A stretch of DNA of 64,000 nt, taken from the NCBI RefSeq assembly GCF_000774145.1, contig NZ_KN322987.1:560756-624755 (forward strand), read 5' to 3'. The notes under the pieces are model-generated. The model saw nothing but the letters and a program-made list of their open reading frames with translations, did not search any database and was not told the origin of the DNA. A program made the translations under genes and the position numbers. The stretch comes from Pseudomonas mediterranea CFBP 5447 (GTDB taxonomy: Bacteria; Pseudomonadota; Gammaproteobacteria; Pseudomonadales; Pseudomonadaceae). Of the stretch, positions 8,853 to 18,900 are shown one piece after another. Positions within the stretch are counted from its first letter, which is position 1. Each line of letters begins with the position of its first letter.

Positions 8853-10166
8853 CTATTTTTTTGGCGCGACCAGCCACTCGTTGGCCTTGCGAATATCCCC
8901 ATCCCCCAACCTTCCGCTCCAGCGATGCAGGACAAGCAAACTGGTAACGAAGCGGTACTGGGCTTGATAGAAATCACGCCGCGCGCGAAATTCTTCCTTG
9001 ATGCTGTCCAGGACATCTACGGCATTCTTCACGCCATACCCGAAAGCCTTTTCCGTGGCCATCCGCGACTTTTCAGCGGACTCCAGCGCATGGCGCGTTG
9101 CCTTGATCCGGCTGAGTTCGGCCGACATCCCGAGATAGGCGGTGCGGGTTTCCTTGACCACCTGGCGCCGCAAGGCTTCAAGCTCTTGCTGGGCGACTTC
9201 CTTATCACTTTCGGACGTCGATACCCGGGCGCTGGTGGAGCCACCACTGTAGAGCGGCACCTGCAGATCGAGGGAGGCGACGAGGTTGTCCGAGCGCGGC
9301 GTCACCGCCCCTTCATAACCGATATCGCTGCGTTGCGCCGTCAGGTTCAAGCCCACACGGGGCAGATGACCGGCCCTGGCTTCACCGATAGCCGCCTCGG
9401 CGGCGCGGATACTGTGCTCGCGGGCATGCAGTGCCGGGTTGCTGTCGAGGGCCGTCTGTACCCAATAGTCCGGGGCTTGTGCCGGCAGACTGAAGGCCGG
9501 GTTGTCGCCGATACGCTTGAAGGGCTCCTGGACATCACGCCCCACCAATTCGGAAATGGCTTCCCGACTGATCTGGACCTTGTTGCCGGCTTCGATCTCA
9601 TCCGCCTTGAGCGCATCCACTCGCGCCTCCAGGTCAAGGGTATCGGTCACCATCGCCATCTGCCGCGCATACAGCGCATTGACGCGCTTGAGGTTGCGCT
9701 CGGTGGCGTCCAGCTCGCTGCGCACCAGGGACAGTTCGTCCTCCGCCGCGAGCACGGCGAAGTAACGCTCGGACAGGTCGATGCTAGACTGCACCTGGGT
9801 GTCGTCGGATTCGTATTCGGTCTGGCGGGCCAGTTCCACGTACTTCTGGTAACTGCGCCAGACCTGCGGGTCGTAGATCACCTGACTGAGCGCCACGGCC
9901 ATGCGCTTGCCGTTGTACTGGATACGGCTCAGGTCGTCGTCACGCCGACCGCGATTGACGCTGCCGCTGGCGTTGAGCTGCGGCAGCAGTTGACCAAGGG
10001 CCGCACGCTCGTTGCCCTCCCCGCTATGGATCCGGGCTTGTGCCCGCAGAATACGCGGATCGGCACCCTGGGCCTCCTGATGGAGCTGCCACAGGTCTAT
10101 ATAAGTATCTTCGGCAGCGGCGCAAAGCGGCATGACGAGCAGACAGAGCGCGATCAGGGACTTCAT
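8853..10166 (-). CDS. Type I secretion outer membrane channel, TolC family (AprF-like)
   Basis: 437 residues with a cleavable signal peptide (MKSLIALCLLVMPLCAAAE). The body is rich in long alpha-helical heptad-like segments with the internal duplication expected of TolC-type outer membrane efflux proteins. It starts one base after the stop of the adaptor gene (TGA-C-ATG), so it is translationally coupled to it. It should form the outer membrane exit for the RTX protease encoded 117 bases downstream. The order ATPase, adaptor, channel, protease matches aprD-aprE-aprF-aprA of P. aeruginosa. Confidence 0.9.
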   Translation of the reverse strand: MKSLIALCLLVMPLCAAAEDTYIDLWQLHQEAQGADPRILRAQARIHSGEGNERAALGQLLPQLNASGSVNRGRRDDDLSRIQYNGKRMAVALSQVIYDPQVWRSYQKYVELARQTEYESDDTQVQSSIDLSERYFAVLAAEDELSLVRSELDATERNLKRVNALYARQMAMVTDTLDLEARVDALKADEIEAGNKVQISREAISELVGRDVQEPFKRIGDNPAFSLPAQAPDYWVQTALDSNPALHAREHSIRAAEAAIGEARAGHLPRVGLNLTAQRSDIGYEGAVTPRSDNLVASLDLQVPLYSGGSTSARVSTSESDKEVAQQELEALRRQVVKETRTAYLGMSAELSRIKATRHALESAEKSRMATEKAFGYGVKNAVDVLDSIKEEFRARRDFYQAQYRFVTSLLVLHRWSGRLGDGDIRKANEWLVAPKK

Positions 10167-10167
10167 G

Positions 10168-11499
10168 TCAGTCCTCGATCAACGAACGGGCAAAAGCATT
10201 GCTCGCTGGCTGCATCAAGTACTGCAGCAGCGTCCGCTCACCGGTATTGATCAGCACTTCGACCGGCATCCCCGGCACCAGAACCCGGCCGCCCAGCGCC
10301 TGGCGTCCGTTGTCGGTCAAGGCCACCCGTGCCAGATAATACGGCGCGCCCGTATCCTTGTTGATCAGGCGATCAGCGGATACCTGCACCAGTTGCCCTT
10401 CGACGACCGGCGTAGTGCTGTTCTTGAACGCACTGAAACGAATGTTCGCCAACTTGCCCACTGCGATGCGATCGATGTCCATCGGCGAAACCTGGGCTTC
10501 GACGATCAGCTCTTCGTTGGCCGGAACGATGTCCAGCAGCGCCGTGCCAGGGCTGACCACCGCGCCCAGGGTATGGACGGTCATGCCCATGACCATGCCT
10601 GATTCGGGTGCGAGGATGTCAGTGCGCTGGTCACGATCCTGCAGGGTCGCCAGCCGCTCGCGCAGTTCGTACACCTTGGTTCGGGCATCCCCCAACAGGC
10701 CGGCGACTTCGCTGGCGAAGGTCTTTTTCACCTGCAGTATCTTCAGTGTCGCCTCGTCGACATTGATCCGCGCCTGGGCGATCTGGGACTGGGTTTCGGC
10801 TATTTCAGTCTGCAACCGAGAGAGACTGCGCTCCTGTTCACGCAGGCGCTGCTTGTCCACGTAACCTTCGGCAAGCAGCGCTCGCAAATCGACGATTTCA
10901 GCCTGGTAGGAGGCCGCCAGCATCTGCTTGCTGGCGAGGATGGTCTTGAACCCGCGAATCTGCTCTTCGATTTGCCCGATGGTCTTTTCCTGCAGGCCGA
11001 CTTCGCCCAGCAACGAGTTCCGTCGTGCCTGAAAGATCCGTGCCTCGCTGTCGCGGGCCTCGCGTACTCGCGGATCAGCGGGATCCAGGGTCGGCACGGC
11101 TGCCGGCGCGGGCCGTGCGTCCCGCTCAGCCTCCAGTCGGGCCTGCAACTCCAGCGCGGCGATCAACTGGCTGCGCATGGCTTCCATTTCCGAGCGCGCC
11201 TGGGTGTTGTCGAGCACCAGCAATACATCGCCGGCGCTCACCCGGTCGCCGTCATGAACGCGCAGCTCGCGGACGATGCCGCCCTCAAGATGTTGTACCG
11301 TCTTGCGGTAGCTTTTGACCGTGATCACGCCCGGCGCCAGGGCGGCACTGTCGAGCGGCGCAAGGCTGGCCCAGCCGCCGAACAGGCCGAAAGTCACCAA
11401 CAACAGGAAGTAGCCGATGCGCCGTGCCGGTCCATCATCGATCGGCAGTGCGGGCATGTGGGCGGATGAAGGCTGACTGTTCTGCATGAAAAGGTTCAT
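10168..11499 (-). CDS. Type I secretion membrane-fusion (adaptor) protein, HlyD family (AprE-like)
   Basis: 443 residues from the ATG at 11499. A cytoplasmic N-terminus is followed by one membrane segment (RIGYFLLLVTFGLFGGWASL), then a biotinyl-lipoyl-like half motif (GVITVKSYRKTVQHLEGGIV), a long coiled coil, and the second half with the barrel domain. This is the HlyD/PrtE architecture linking the inner-membrane ATPase to the outer channel. The frame is open further upstream to 11547, but that would overlap the ATPase gene; ATG 11499 lies 7 bases after the ATPase stop. ATG 11487 is another possible start. Confidence 0.9.
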   Translation of the reverse strand: MNLFMQNSQPSSAHMPALPIDDGPARRIGYFLLLVTFGLFGGWASLAPLDSAALAPGVITVKSYRKTVQHLEGGIVRELRVHDGDRVSAGDVLLVLDNTQARSEMEAMRSQLIAALELQARLEAERDARPAPAAVPTLDPADPRVREARDSEARIFQARRNSLLGEVGLQEKTIGQIEEQIRGFKTILASKQMLAASYQAEIVDLRALLAEGYVDKQRLREQERSLSRLQTEIAETQSQIAQARINVDEATLKILQVKKTFASEVAGLLGDARTKVYELRERLATLQDRDQRTDILAPESGMVMGMTVHTLGAVVSPGTALLDIVPANEELIVEAQVSPMDIDRIAVGKLANIRFSAFKNSTTPVVEGQLVQVSADRLINKDTGAPYYLARVALTDNGRQALGGRVLVPGMPVEVLINTGERTLLQYLMQPASNAFARSLIED

Positions 11500-11506
11500 C
11501 CGCTGC

Positions 11507-13222
11507 TTACGATTGAATCGCGGTGGCCGGCTGGACTGCGGGCGCAACGCCCTGCAATCGCGCCAGGACCTTGTCCCGCGGGCCGAACAGGCTCAGCTCG
11601 CCCTGATTGAGCACCAACAATTTGTCTACGTGCGCCAGCACCCCGGAGCGATGGGTGATGACAAATACCGTGGCCCGGCTCTGCTTGAGTTTGCGCAGGG
11701 CCTCGGCGAGCATTTTTTCGCCGGCGTCATCCAGGTTGGAGTTGGGTTCGTCGAGCACCACCAGGCGCGGTTCGCCATACAAGGCACGGGCCAGGCCAAC
11801 CCGTTGACGCTGGCCGCCGGACAAGCCGCCACCATTGGCACCGATCACGGTGTCGTAGCCCTCGGGCAATTGCAGCACCAGCTCATGCACGCCGGCCATG
11901 CGTGCGGCGGCGACCACCGCAGGCGCGTTGGCCGGGCCGAAGCGCGAGATATTCTGGCTGATGGTGCCCTCGAACAACTCGATATCCTGGGGCAGATAAC
12001 CGATGTACTGGCCCAGCTCTTCACGGCGCCATTGGCTGATGTCCGCAGCGTCCAGGCGCACGCTACCGGCCTGGCTTGGCCAGATACCCAGCAATGCCCG
12101 GGCCAGGGTTGATTTCCCGGCGCCGCTGGGGCCGATGATGCCCACCACCTCCCCCGCGGCGACCTGGAAGTCCAGGCCGCGGATGATCGGTTTGCGCGCG
12201 TAGGGGGCACCGACCGACAACCCTTCGACACGAATCGCCCCCTCCGGCGCCGGCAACGGCATGCGTTCAGGCTCCGCGGCAACCTTGACCAGCAACTCAT
12301 GGAGCCGGGCATATTGAGCGCGCGCCCCGAGAAAGCCTTTCCACACGCCGATCAACTGATCGATAGGCGCCAATGCACGTCCCAGCAGAATCGAGCCAGC
12401 AATCATCAGCCCCGGCGAAATCTGGTGGGTGATCGTCAGATAGGCACCCAGGCCCAACACCAGGGATTGGACGATCTGGCGGAATGTTCTGGACAGTGCC
12501 GCGATGGTTGCACCGCGATCGCTGGCCAGGCTTTGCAGGATCAGGACCTCATGGCCCCGACGGCTCCAATGTTCACGCAGGCTTGCGAGCATGCCCATGG
12601 ACTCGACCACTTCGGCATTGCGCAGGCTCTTGCTTATGAAAGCGGTGGCCGTCATCTGCTGCCGGTTGGCGGCCTGCAACGGTGCGCGCGTGAGTTTTTC
12701 ATTGACGAAGGCCAATGCCCCGAGCAACAACGCGCTCAGCACTCCCATCCAACCGTACCAGGGGTGGAACATGAACATGACGCCCAGGTAGATCGGAATC
12801 CAGGGCGCATCGAAAAAAGCGAACAGCCCATTACCGGTCAGGAACTGACGCAAGGCGCTCAGATCGCTCAACGGCTGGCCCGAGGCGTTCATGCCGCCGG
12901 TATTGAGTGCCTGCTTGAAACTGGCATCGAACAGACGTTGTCCCAACAATGAGTCCAGGCGTGTACTGACTCGCACCATGATCCGCGAGCGCACCCACTC
13001 CAGGCCGCCCATCGTGCTCATCAATAGCAACATGATCAGCGTCAGCATCAGCAAGGTCGACAAGCTGGCACTGCCTACCGCCCGGTCGTACACCTGCAGC
13101 ATGTAGAACGACGGCACCAGCATCAGCAAATTGACGAAGAAACTGAAAAAACCAACGGACAGAAAACTGCCCTTGCAAAGGGCAAGAGCGCTTTCCAGCT
13201 CGGTCCTGGGGTGGGCTGACAT
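11507..13222 (-). CDS. Type I secretion ABC transporter ATPase/permease, PrtD family (AprD-like)
   Basis: 571 residues. The N-terminal half has a six-helix ABC exporter domain (first helices at about 20-80). The ATPase half has Walker A GPSGAGKST, signature LSGGQRQR, and Walker B LVVLDEPNSNLDD. It lacks an N-terminal C39 peptidase domain, as usual for transporters of serralysin-type substrates, which carry uncleaved C-terminal signals. It is the first gene of the secretion operon; a moderate AGGT ribosome site precedes the ATG. It energises export of the RTX protease across both membranes. Confidence 0.92.
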   Translation of the reverse strand: MSAHPRTELESALALCKGSFLSVGFFSFFVNLLMLVPSFYMLQVYDRAVGSASLSTLLMLTLIMLLLMSTMGGLEWVRSRIMVRVSTRLDSLLGQRLFDASFKQALNTGGMNASGQPLSDLSALRQFLTGNGLFAFFDAPWIPIYLGVMFMFHPWYGWMGVLSALLLGALAFVNEKLTRAPLQAANRQQMTATAFISKSLRNAEVVESMGMLASLREHWSRRGHEVLILQSLASDRGATIAALSRTFRQIVQSLVLGLGAYLTITHQISPGLMIAGSILLGRALAPIDQLIGVWKGFLGARAQYARLHELLVKVAAEPERMPLPAPEGAIRVEGLSVGAPYARKPIIRGLDFQVAAGEVVGIIGPSGAGKSTLARALLGIWPSQAGSVRLDAADISQWRREELGQYIGYLPQDIELFEGTISQNISRFGPANAPAVVAAARMAGVHELVLQLPEGYDTVIGANGGGLSGGQRQRVGLARALYGEPRLVVLDEPNSNLDDAGEKMLAEALRKLKQSRATVFVITHRSGVLAHVDKLLVLNQGELSLFGPRDKVLARLQGVAPAVQPATAIQS

Positions 13223-13653
13223 GGTTCATTACCTGAGGTCGACATGGAGGCCAACCTGCGAAAGTCGTAGTAATCACTGGCGCATGAACGCCTTGAAGAG
13301 CGTCGGCGGACACCTCTTGGGCACCCGCGTGGTTTGAGCTGCCTGCGTTGTATCGGCAGAGAGGCGTGGTTCTGAAGGACAAGTTGCAACCTGGCAATGA
13401 TCGCCAAGGCAACGGCATCCGCCCGCCAATCCGGAATCAAAACGCAAGGCTTTCGGCGGCCAGATGATCTATACCTTCAGGACAACCCTTGAGGCCAAGG
13501 CAACAGCAACAGAGTCTCCTGGCGAAACGATCATGGCAGGCCTGCTTTCGGGAACGCCGCATCGAATGATTCGTATAATTTGCAAGGCGCTGTTTCACGC
13601 CGCCGGCCACACGTAGAATGCAGCACTTTTTTTCAATGCCTGAAGTATCGATC
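13223..13653. other. Divergent intergenic region
   Basis: About 430 bases between the divergently transcribed secretion operon and the binding-protein gene. It should hold both promoters. A TATAAT hexamer occurs at about 13574-13579 on the plus strand but without a convincing -35 element. Short frames reading through it have no recognisable product. No repeat or operator was recognised. Confidence 0.5.
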
Positions 13654-14418
13654 ATGAGCCGGATCACCTGCGTGTTGAATGTCCGTTCCGAAGTGTTCTC
13701 GCGGCTTTGTCTGTTGCTATCGCTGCTGTTCGTCCAGAGCACACACGGCGAGCCCAGACCAATTGAACTGCACATCCTGGACGCCCCGCCGCTGACCTTC
13801 GTCGACGACCCCAGGGGCAATGGCATCGTTGGCGATATCGCCGTGCAGGCCATGATCAAGGCGGGTTACGCGGTGAAAATCCACGTATTGCCCTGGGCCA
13901 GAGCGCAAAAACATGTCAGCGAGGAGCGGGATCATCTGATCGCGCCCCTGTCGCGCATCCCCAGTCGTGAGGACCACTTCACCTGGATCGCCTCCATCAT
14001 GCCGATGGAGCGGGCGTTCTTCAGCCTCGACCGGCAAGTGCGCAATTTTGCCGAAGCCAGGGACACCTACCACAAGATCGGCGTCGGCCTGGGCAGTGCC
14101 CAGGAGGATATCCTGCGGGCCGAGGGCTTCAGGGATGACCAGATCTATCGCCTGACCATTGGCGACAACCCCGCCCAGATGCTACTGATGGGACGCATCG
14201 ATGCCTGGTTCAACGGCGTTCCGGAAAGTCGCTACATCTGGCCGAAAGTGTCCCAGCGCAAATTGCTCATGAGTCCGGTCAACAGCCATGCCGACCTTTA
14301 CCTGGCCTGCTCGAAGCAATGCTCTGCGCAAATGGTCGAGGCCCTGCGCGAGGCCGTTGAAACGTTGCGCAAAGATGGCACCTTCGAGCGCGTGCGTGAA
14401 CGTTACCTGGCGCAATGA
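13654..14418 (+). CDS. Periplasmic solute-binding protein, family 3-like
   Basis: 254 residues from ATG 13654; the frame is open from an ATG at 13618. A hydrophobic N-terminal segment (SRLCLLLSLLFVQSTHGE) is a signal peptide. The mature protein shows the bilobal binding-protein pattern (PPLTFVDD, GIVGDIAVQAM, ERYLAQ at the end) of short family-3 solute-binding proteins. No ABC permease or ATPase gene is adjacent, so it is an orphan binding or sensory protein. It is read toward mexE but separated from it by a REP-like element; a link to the efflux operon is not supported. Confidence 0.75.
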   Translation: MSRITCVLNVRSEVFSRLCLLLSLLFVQSTHGEPRPIELHILDAPPLTFVDDPRGNGIVGDIAVQAMIKAGYAVKIHVLPWARAQKHVSEERDHLIAPLSRIPSREDHFTWIASIMPMERAFFSLDRQVRNFAEARDTYHKIGVGLGSAQEDILRAEGFRDDQIYRLTIGDNPAQMLLMGRIDAWFNGVPESRYIWPKVSQRKLLMSPVNSHADLYLACSKQCSAQMVEALREAVETLRKDGTFERVRERYLAQ

Positions 14419-14420
14419 CC

Positions 14421-14523
14421 TGGGGCGAGGGAGCTCGCTCCCACTGGGGTGCGAAGCACCCCTGAAAACGGCACCCCGAACTCATTGGGGCCGCGTACTT
14501 TCGCGAACAAGCGCCCTCGCCGC
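14421..14523. repeat. Degenerate REP-like palindromic element
   Basis: The arms GGCGAGGGAGC and GCGCCCTCGCC are inverted, with an inner GGGTGC/GCACCC hairpin. It sits directly after the stop of the binding-protein gene and may serve as its transcription end. Confidence 0.6.
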
Positions 14524-14551
14524 CGGTCATCCACAGGTTGGCTGCGCTTAT

Positions 14552-14575
14552 ATCATTCCGAATGATAGTTACCTT
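14552..14575 (+). promoter_or_regulatory. Candidate MexT (LysR-type) binding box upstream of mexE
   Basis: The site reads ATCA-N5-AATGAT-N4-ACCTT and contains the 17-base perfect dyad TATCATTCCGAATGATA, an ATC-N9-GAT LysR-type motif. The reported MexT consensus is ATCA-N5-GTCGAT-N4-ACYAT, so the match is good at ATCA, GAT and ACC. It lies 77 bases before the mexE start, a suitable position for activation. mexT itself is not in the window. Confidence 0.6.
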
Positions 14576-14651
14576 TGCTTCATTCGATTCGTTCCACTGC
14601 ATTGCGCCACGCATTATCCGCCCATCTCAATACACTTGGCGGATGCTATCC

Positions 14652-15905
14652 ATGGACCATTCACTTTCAAAACTACGTTTTCCCCTCGCACTGTTGGCGG
14701 TGCTGGTGATAAGCGCCTGTGGCAAGACACCTGACACGGCAGCGTCCATGCCGGCCGCCAAAGTCAGCGTGGCCAAGGTACTGGAACAGCCAGTCAACGA
14801 ATGGGACGAATTCACCGGACGCCTCGAAGCACCGGAAACCGTCGAGATTCGTCCACGGGTTTCCGGGCAGATCGACGAAGTGGCCTTTACCGAAGGTGCG
14901 CTGGTCAAGAAAGGCGACCTGCTGTTCCAGATCGACCCTCGCCCCTTCCAGGCTGAAGTGCGTCGTCTCGAAGCCCAACTGGCCCAGGCCCGCGCCACGG
15001 CCACCCGCAGCGAGAACGAAGCCCAACGTGGCGAACGCCTGCGCCAGAGCAATGCGATTTCCGCCGAACTGGCGGACTCGCGTACCAGCGCCGCCCAGGA
15101 GGCCCGTGCCGCCGCTGCGGCGATCCAGGCACAACTGGACCTGGCCAAACTGAACCTGAGCTTCACCCGTGTCACTTCGCCCATCAATGGTCGCGTCAGC
15201 CGCGCGGAAATCACCGCCGGCAACCTGGTGACCGCCGACGTGACCGCGCTCACCAGCGTGGTGTCCACCGACAAGGTCTACGCCTACTTCGACGCCGACG
15301 AGCGTGTCTTCCTCAAATACACCCAACTCGCCCGCCAGGGCCAGCGCGGCCAGGCCACGCCGGTCTACATGGGCTTGTCCAACGAGGACGGCAACCCGCA
15401 CCAGGGCCAGATGAACTTCATCGACAACCAGGTCAACCCGCAGACCGGCACCATCCGCGGCCGCGCCGTGTTCGACAACAAGGACGGCGCCTACACCCCC
15501 GGCCTGTATGCCCGGTTGAAGCTGGTGGGCAGCGGCACCTACTCCGCCGTGTTGATCAACGATGAAGCCGTGGGCACCGACCTGGGCAAGAAGTTCGTGC
15601 TGGTGATGGACGCCGACAACAAGCCTGCGTATCGCCCCGTCGAGCTGGGGCCGAAGATCGAAGGCCTGCGCATCGTGCGTAGCGGCCTGAGCAAGGACGA
15701 CACCATCATCGTCAAAGGGCTGCAACGGGCTCGCCCAGGGGCACCGGTCACGCCTGAAGTCGTACCGATGGCCAGCGAACAGACTCTCGCCGCCCTGGCT
15801 CAACAACGCAAAGCGCTCGAAGCCAGCAACCTGCCCCAGGTCGCGCCGTCCAAGGCGACGTCCACGGCGGCGGGGAAACTGGCCGCTGCGACCCCACGCG
15901 GTTAA
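14652..15905 (+). CDS. mexE: RND efflux periplasmic adaptor, MexE-like
   Basis: 417 residues. It is a lipoprotein: the signal peptide ends at the lipobox VISACGK. The adaptor has the split lipoyl motif (VRPRVSG-like RPRVSGQIDEVAFTEGALV), a helical hairpin (about 100-170) and beta-barrel domains. The order with mexF and oprN and the close resemblance of the neighbours to P. aeruginosa MexF support the assignment to the MexEF-OprN system, which exports chloramphenicol, fluoroquinolones and quorum-sensing precursors. The ATG at 14652 is chosen because it gives a compact signal peptide; the frame is open to 14538. Confidence 0.9.
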   Translation: MDHSLSKLRFPLALLAVLVISACGKTPDTAASMPAAKVSVAKVLEQPVNEWDEFTGRLEAPETVEIRPRVSGQIDEVAFTEGALVKKGDLLFQIDPRPFQAEVRRLEAQLAQARATATRSENEAQRGERLRQSNAISAELADSRTSAAQEARAAAAAIQAQLDLAKLNLSFTRVTSPINGRVSRAEITAGNLVTADVTALTSVVSTDKVYAYFDADERVFLKYTQLARQGQRGQATPVYMGLSNEDGNPHQGQMNFIDNQVNPQTGTIRGRAVFDNKDGAYTPGLYARLKLVGSGTYSAVLINDEAVGTDLGKKFVLVMDADNKPAYRPVELGPKIEGLRIVRSGLSKDDTIIVKGLQRARPGAPVTPEVVPMASEQTLAALAQQRKALEASNLPQVAPSKATSTAAGKLAAATPRG

Positions 15906-15920
15906 GGAACTGAACTCAAG

Positions 15921-18900
15921 ATGAAATTTTCCCAGTTCTTCATTTCCCGGCCGATCTTCGCAGCGGTGCTTTCGCTGCTGATCCTGATCGCCGGCGCCAT
16001 CTCGCTGTTCCAATTGCCGATCAGCGAATACCCCGAAGTCGTGCCGCCTACCGTAGTCGTACGGGCCAACTTCCCGGGCGCCAACCCCAAGGTCATCGGT
16101 GAAACCGTGGCGGCGCCCCTGGAACAGGCCATCACCGGCATCGAGAACATGCTGTACATGTCCTCGCAGTCCACCGCTGACGGCAAGATCACCCTGACCA
16201 TCACCTTTGCCCTGGGCACCGACCTGGACAATGCCCAGGTACAGGTGCAGAACCGCGTCACCCGGACCGAGCCCAAGCTCCCCGAAGAAGTGACCCGGAT
16301 CGGTATCACGGTGGACAAGGCGTCGCCCGACCTGACCATGGTCGTGCACTTGACCTCGCCGGACAAACGCTACGACATGCTCTACCTGTCCAACTACGCC
16401 CTGCTCAACATCAAGGATGAGCTGGCGCGCCTGGGTGGCGTGGGTGATGTGCAACTGTTCGGCATGGGCGATTACTCCCTGCGGGTCTGGCTCGATCCGA
16501 ACAAGACCGCTTCGCGCAACCTGACCGCCACCGACGTGGTCACCGCCATTCGCGAGCAGAACCGTCAGGTCGCGGCCGGTGCCCTCGGTGCACCGCCGGC
16601 ACCGAATGCCCAGGCTTTCCAACTCTCGATCAACACCCAGGGTCGCCTGGTGAATGAGGAAGAGTTCGAGAACATCATCATCCGATCCGGCGCCAATGGT
16701 GAAATCACCCGCCTGAAAGACATTGCCCGGGTGGAGCTGGGCTCCAGCCAGTACGCCCTGCGCTCGCTGCTCGACAACCAGCCGGCGGTGGCGATCCCGA
16801 TCTTCCAGCGCCCAGGTTCCAACGCCATCCAGATCTCCAACGACGTCCATGCCAAGATGGACGAACTGAAGAAGAACTTCCCGGCGGGCATGGACTACAG
16901 CATCGTCTACGACCCGACGATCTTCGTGCGCGGTTCCATCGAGGCGGTGGTCCACACCCTGTTCGAAGCGCTGATCCTCGTGGTGCTGGTAGTGATCCTG
17001 TTCCTGCAGACCTGGCGTGCCTCGATCATCCCACTGGTGGCCGTGCCGGTGTCGTTGATCGGTACGTTCGCGGTGATGCACCTGTTCGGCTTCTCGTTGA
17101 ACGCGCTTTCGCTCTTCGGGTTGGTGTTGGCCATCGGTATCGTGGTGGACGACGCCATCGTCGTGGTGGAAAACGTCGAACGGAACATCGGCCTCGGCCT
17201 CACCCCGGTGGAAGCGACCAAGCGCGCCATGGGCGAGGTGACCGGCCCGATCATCGCCACCGCCCTGGTGCTCTGCGCGGTTTTCGTTCCGGCAGCCTTC
17301 ATCAGCGGCTTGACCGGCCAGTTCTATAAGCAGTTCGCGTTGACCATTGCCATTTCCACCGTGATCTCGGCGTTCAACTCCCTGACACTGTCGCCGGCCC
17401 TGGCCGCGGTATTGCTCAAGAGTCATGACGCGCCCAAGGACCGTTTCTCCAAGTTCCTCGATGCGCTGCTGGGCAGCTGGCTGTTCCGCCCGTTCAACCG
17501 CTTCTTCGACCGTGCCAGCCACAGCTACGTAGGAGCCGTAGGCCGCGTGATCCGCAGCAGCGGCATCGCCCTGTTCGTCTATGCGGGCCTGATGGTGTTG
17601 ACGTTCTTCGGTTTCTCCAACACCCCGACCGGCTTCGTGCCTGGCCAGGACAAGCAATACCTGGTGGCCTTCGCCCAACTGCCGGATGCCGCGAGCCTGG
17701 ATCGCACCGAAGACGTGATCAAGCGCATGTCCGACCTGGCGCTCAAGCAACCGGGCGTGCAAAGCGCGGTAGCGTTCCCGGGCCTGTCGATCAACGGTTT
17801 CACCAACAGCCCGAACGCCGGCATCGTGTTCGTGACCCTCAAGCCTTTCGACGAGCGCAAGGACCCGAGCCAGTCGGCCGGTGCCATCGCCGGCGCGCTG
17901 AATGGCCAGTTCGCGGGCATTCAGGAAGCCTACATGGCGATCTTCCCACCGCCGCCGGTACAGGGCCTGGGCACGATCGGTGGTTTCCGCCTGCAGATCG
18001 AAGACCGGGGCAACCTGGGCTACGACGAGCTGTACAAGGAAACCATGAACATCATCACCAAGAGCCGCAGCGTGCCTGAGTTGGCCGGGTTGTTCACCAG
18101 CTACACCGTGAACGTGCCCCAGGTGGATGCCGCCATCGACCGGGAAAAAGCCAAGACCCACGGCGTGGCCGTCAGCGACATCTTCGACACCCTGCAGATC
18201 TACCTGGGTTCGCTGTATGCCAACGACTTCAACCGCTTCGGTCGTACCTATCAGGTCAACGTCCAGGCCGAGCAGCAATTCCGTCTCGAATCGGACCAGA
18301 TCGGCCAGCTCAAGGTGCGCAACAACCGTGGCGAGATGATCCCGCTGGCGACCTTCATCAAGGTCAGCGACTCCTCGGGACCGGACCGCGTGATGCACTA
18401 CAACGGCTTCATCACCGCTGAAATCAACGGTGCCGCCGCGCCAGGCTACAGCTCCGGCCAGGCCGAGAAAGCCATCGAGAAACTGCTCAAGGACGAATTG
18501 CCCAACGGCATGACCTACGAGTGGACCGACCTGACCTACCAGCAGATCCTGTCGGGCAACACCGCACTGTTCGTGTTCCCGCTCTGCGTACTGCTGGCGT
18601 TCCTGGTACTCGCGGCGCAATACGAGAGCTGGAGCCTGCCGCTGGCGGTGATCCTGATCGTACCGATGACCCTGTTGTCCGCCATTACCGGGGTGATCCT
18701 GTCCGGTGGCGACAACAACATCTTTACCCAGATCGGCCTGATCGTACTGGTGGGGCTTGCCTGCAAGAACGCGATCCTCATCGTCGAGTTCGCCAAGGAT
18801 AAACAGCTCGAAGGCATGAACCCGCTGGCTGCGGTCCTGGAAGCCTGCCGCCTGCGTCTGCGGCCGATCCTGATGACCTCCGTGGCCTTCATCATGGGCG

